From the NCBI GenBank assembly GCA_947852905.1, contig CANTVF010000004.1, forward strand, positions 212,408 through 276,407: DNA of 64,000 nucleotides. Direction: 5' to 3'. The notes beneath the pieces were generated by a model. The model was not told the DNA's origin. It did no database searches and saw nothing but the letters and a program-made list of their open reading frames with translations. The translations under genes and the position numbers were made by a program. Positions 63,636 to 64,000 of the stretch are shown piece after piece (positions within the stretch are counted from its first letter, which is position 1; every line of letters begins with the position of its first letter). Source of the DNA: an uncultured Tidjanibacter sp. Lineage in GTDB: Bacteria; Bacteroidota; Bacteroidia; Bacteroidales; Rikenellaceae.

Positions 63636-64000
63636 AAACGAAGCCGAGCGGTACGACAAAAGTAAACCAGAAAATCCGAAGCAAAATTCGACTCTCAAGA
63701 AACATCCGGACAAGCGGCTCGAAACAGCAATACGCATAGAGACAATCCTCAGAATGACACCGACGACACTCTGAACAACGGAAAACTGAGCCGAACGTTA
63801 CGACAAAAAGAAGCCAGAAAAATCCGGAGCAAAATTCGACTCTCAAGAAACATCCGGACAGCGGCTCGAAACAGCCAAACGCACAGAGACAATCCTCAGA
63901 ATGACACCGACGACACTCCGAACAACGGAAAACTGAGCCGAACGTTACGACAAAAAGAAGCCTAAAAATCCGAAGCAAAATCCGACTCTCAAGAAACATC
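63636..64000. repeat. Tandem repeat of about 147 bp reaching the window edge
   Basis: Two full copies and a partial third are present. Anchors such as gactctcaagaaacatc recur at 63690, 63838 and 63984, and ctgagccgaacgttacgac at 63786 and 63933, giving periods of 146-148 bases. Copies are nearly identical with small indels. The minus ORF at 63499-63999 reads through but changes frame between copies, so it is probably not coding. No CRISPR-like spacer pattern is seen. Confidence 0.85.

Noticed and set aside
63499-63999. 166-codon minus ORF with internal repeats
   Set aside because: Repeat copies differ by one- and two-base indels that shift the frame between copies, so the reading frame is not maintained by selection.
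63636-64000. CRISPR array
   Set aside because: The units are about 147 bp and similar throughout, without short repeats separated by unique spacers, and no cas gene is present.

Overview
This window looks like ordinary chromosome of a Bacteroidales bacterium, most likely close to Alistipes/Rikenellaceae (the genus is an inference; no rRNA is present). Signs of the phylum are the repeated -7 promoter motif TAnnTTTG in front of many genes, the rpmB-rpmG-DUF4295 operon, a KdpD split into two proteins with a sigma-54 type regulator, a long IspG, WbqC-family and DUF6624 proteins, fimbrillin-like and PCMD lipoproteins, and many small outer-membrane barrels. I see no insertion sequence, prophage or CRISPR array.

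Layout. 1-4.5 kb (minus): phosphate uptake, porin-pstS-pstC-pstA-pstB (pstB cut by the edge), with a Pho-box-like direct repeat upstream. 5.1-7.1 kb (plus): LytS/LytTR-type two-component pair. 7.1-17.4 kb (minus): a potassium-uptake block: sigma-54 response regulator, then two unannotated membrane microproteins, kdpF, kdpA, kdpB, kdpC, an outer-membrane protein, KdpD sensor domain and a separate histidine kinase. 17.9 kb: tRNA-Ser. 18.2-23 kb: HU, LspA, a DUF2147 protein, and secreted or membrane-anchored conserved proteins. 23-28 kb: RecG, IspG and a WbqC-family protein. 28.2-32.2 kb (minus): two related barrels and a GH2-family protein whose catalytic residues appear to be replaced. 32.3-35.8 kb (plus): cvpA-rsgA-trmH-cinA. 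35.8-36.9 kb: a long gene-free stretch with a palindrome. 36.9-48.9 kb (mostly minus): a fimbrillin-like lipoprotein, a barrel protein, the plus-strand rpmB-rpmG-DUF4295 operon, pdxB and birA, a barrel/PCMD lipoprotein pair, and dapD. 49.1-56.8 kb (plus): prolyl oligopeptidase, aspartate kinase coupled to a class-III aminotransferase, an alkyltransferase, a flavin-binding PNPOx-like protein, and an AT-rich pocket with a small lipoprotein and a 51-codon ORF. 56.9-60.9 kb (minus): aspartase, LptF/G permease, Tgt. 61.2-63.6 kb (plus): GT2 glycosyltransferase, Xer recombinase, hibernation factor. The right edge is a tandem repeat of about 147 bp.

How the genes work together. Two nutrient-import blocks dominate: phosphate and potassium. 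In each, an outer-membrane protein is encoded beside the inner-membrane transporter, which suggests a path through both membranes. Aspartate metabolism recurs (aspartate kinase, aminotransferase, DapD, aspartase) but in separate transcription units. Several start codons in the ORF track are moved downstream here because a TAnnTTTG box would place the transcription start inside or after the longer ORF.

The most unusual items are the kdp microproteins, the degenerate GH2 protein, the PstS-like insertion in PstC, the missing zinc cysteines in Tgt and the terminal tandem repeat. All functional statements come from reading motifs by eye; no search was run.
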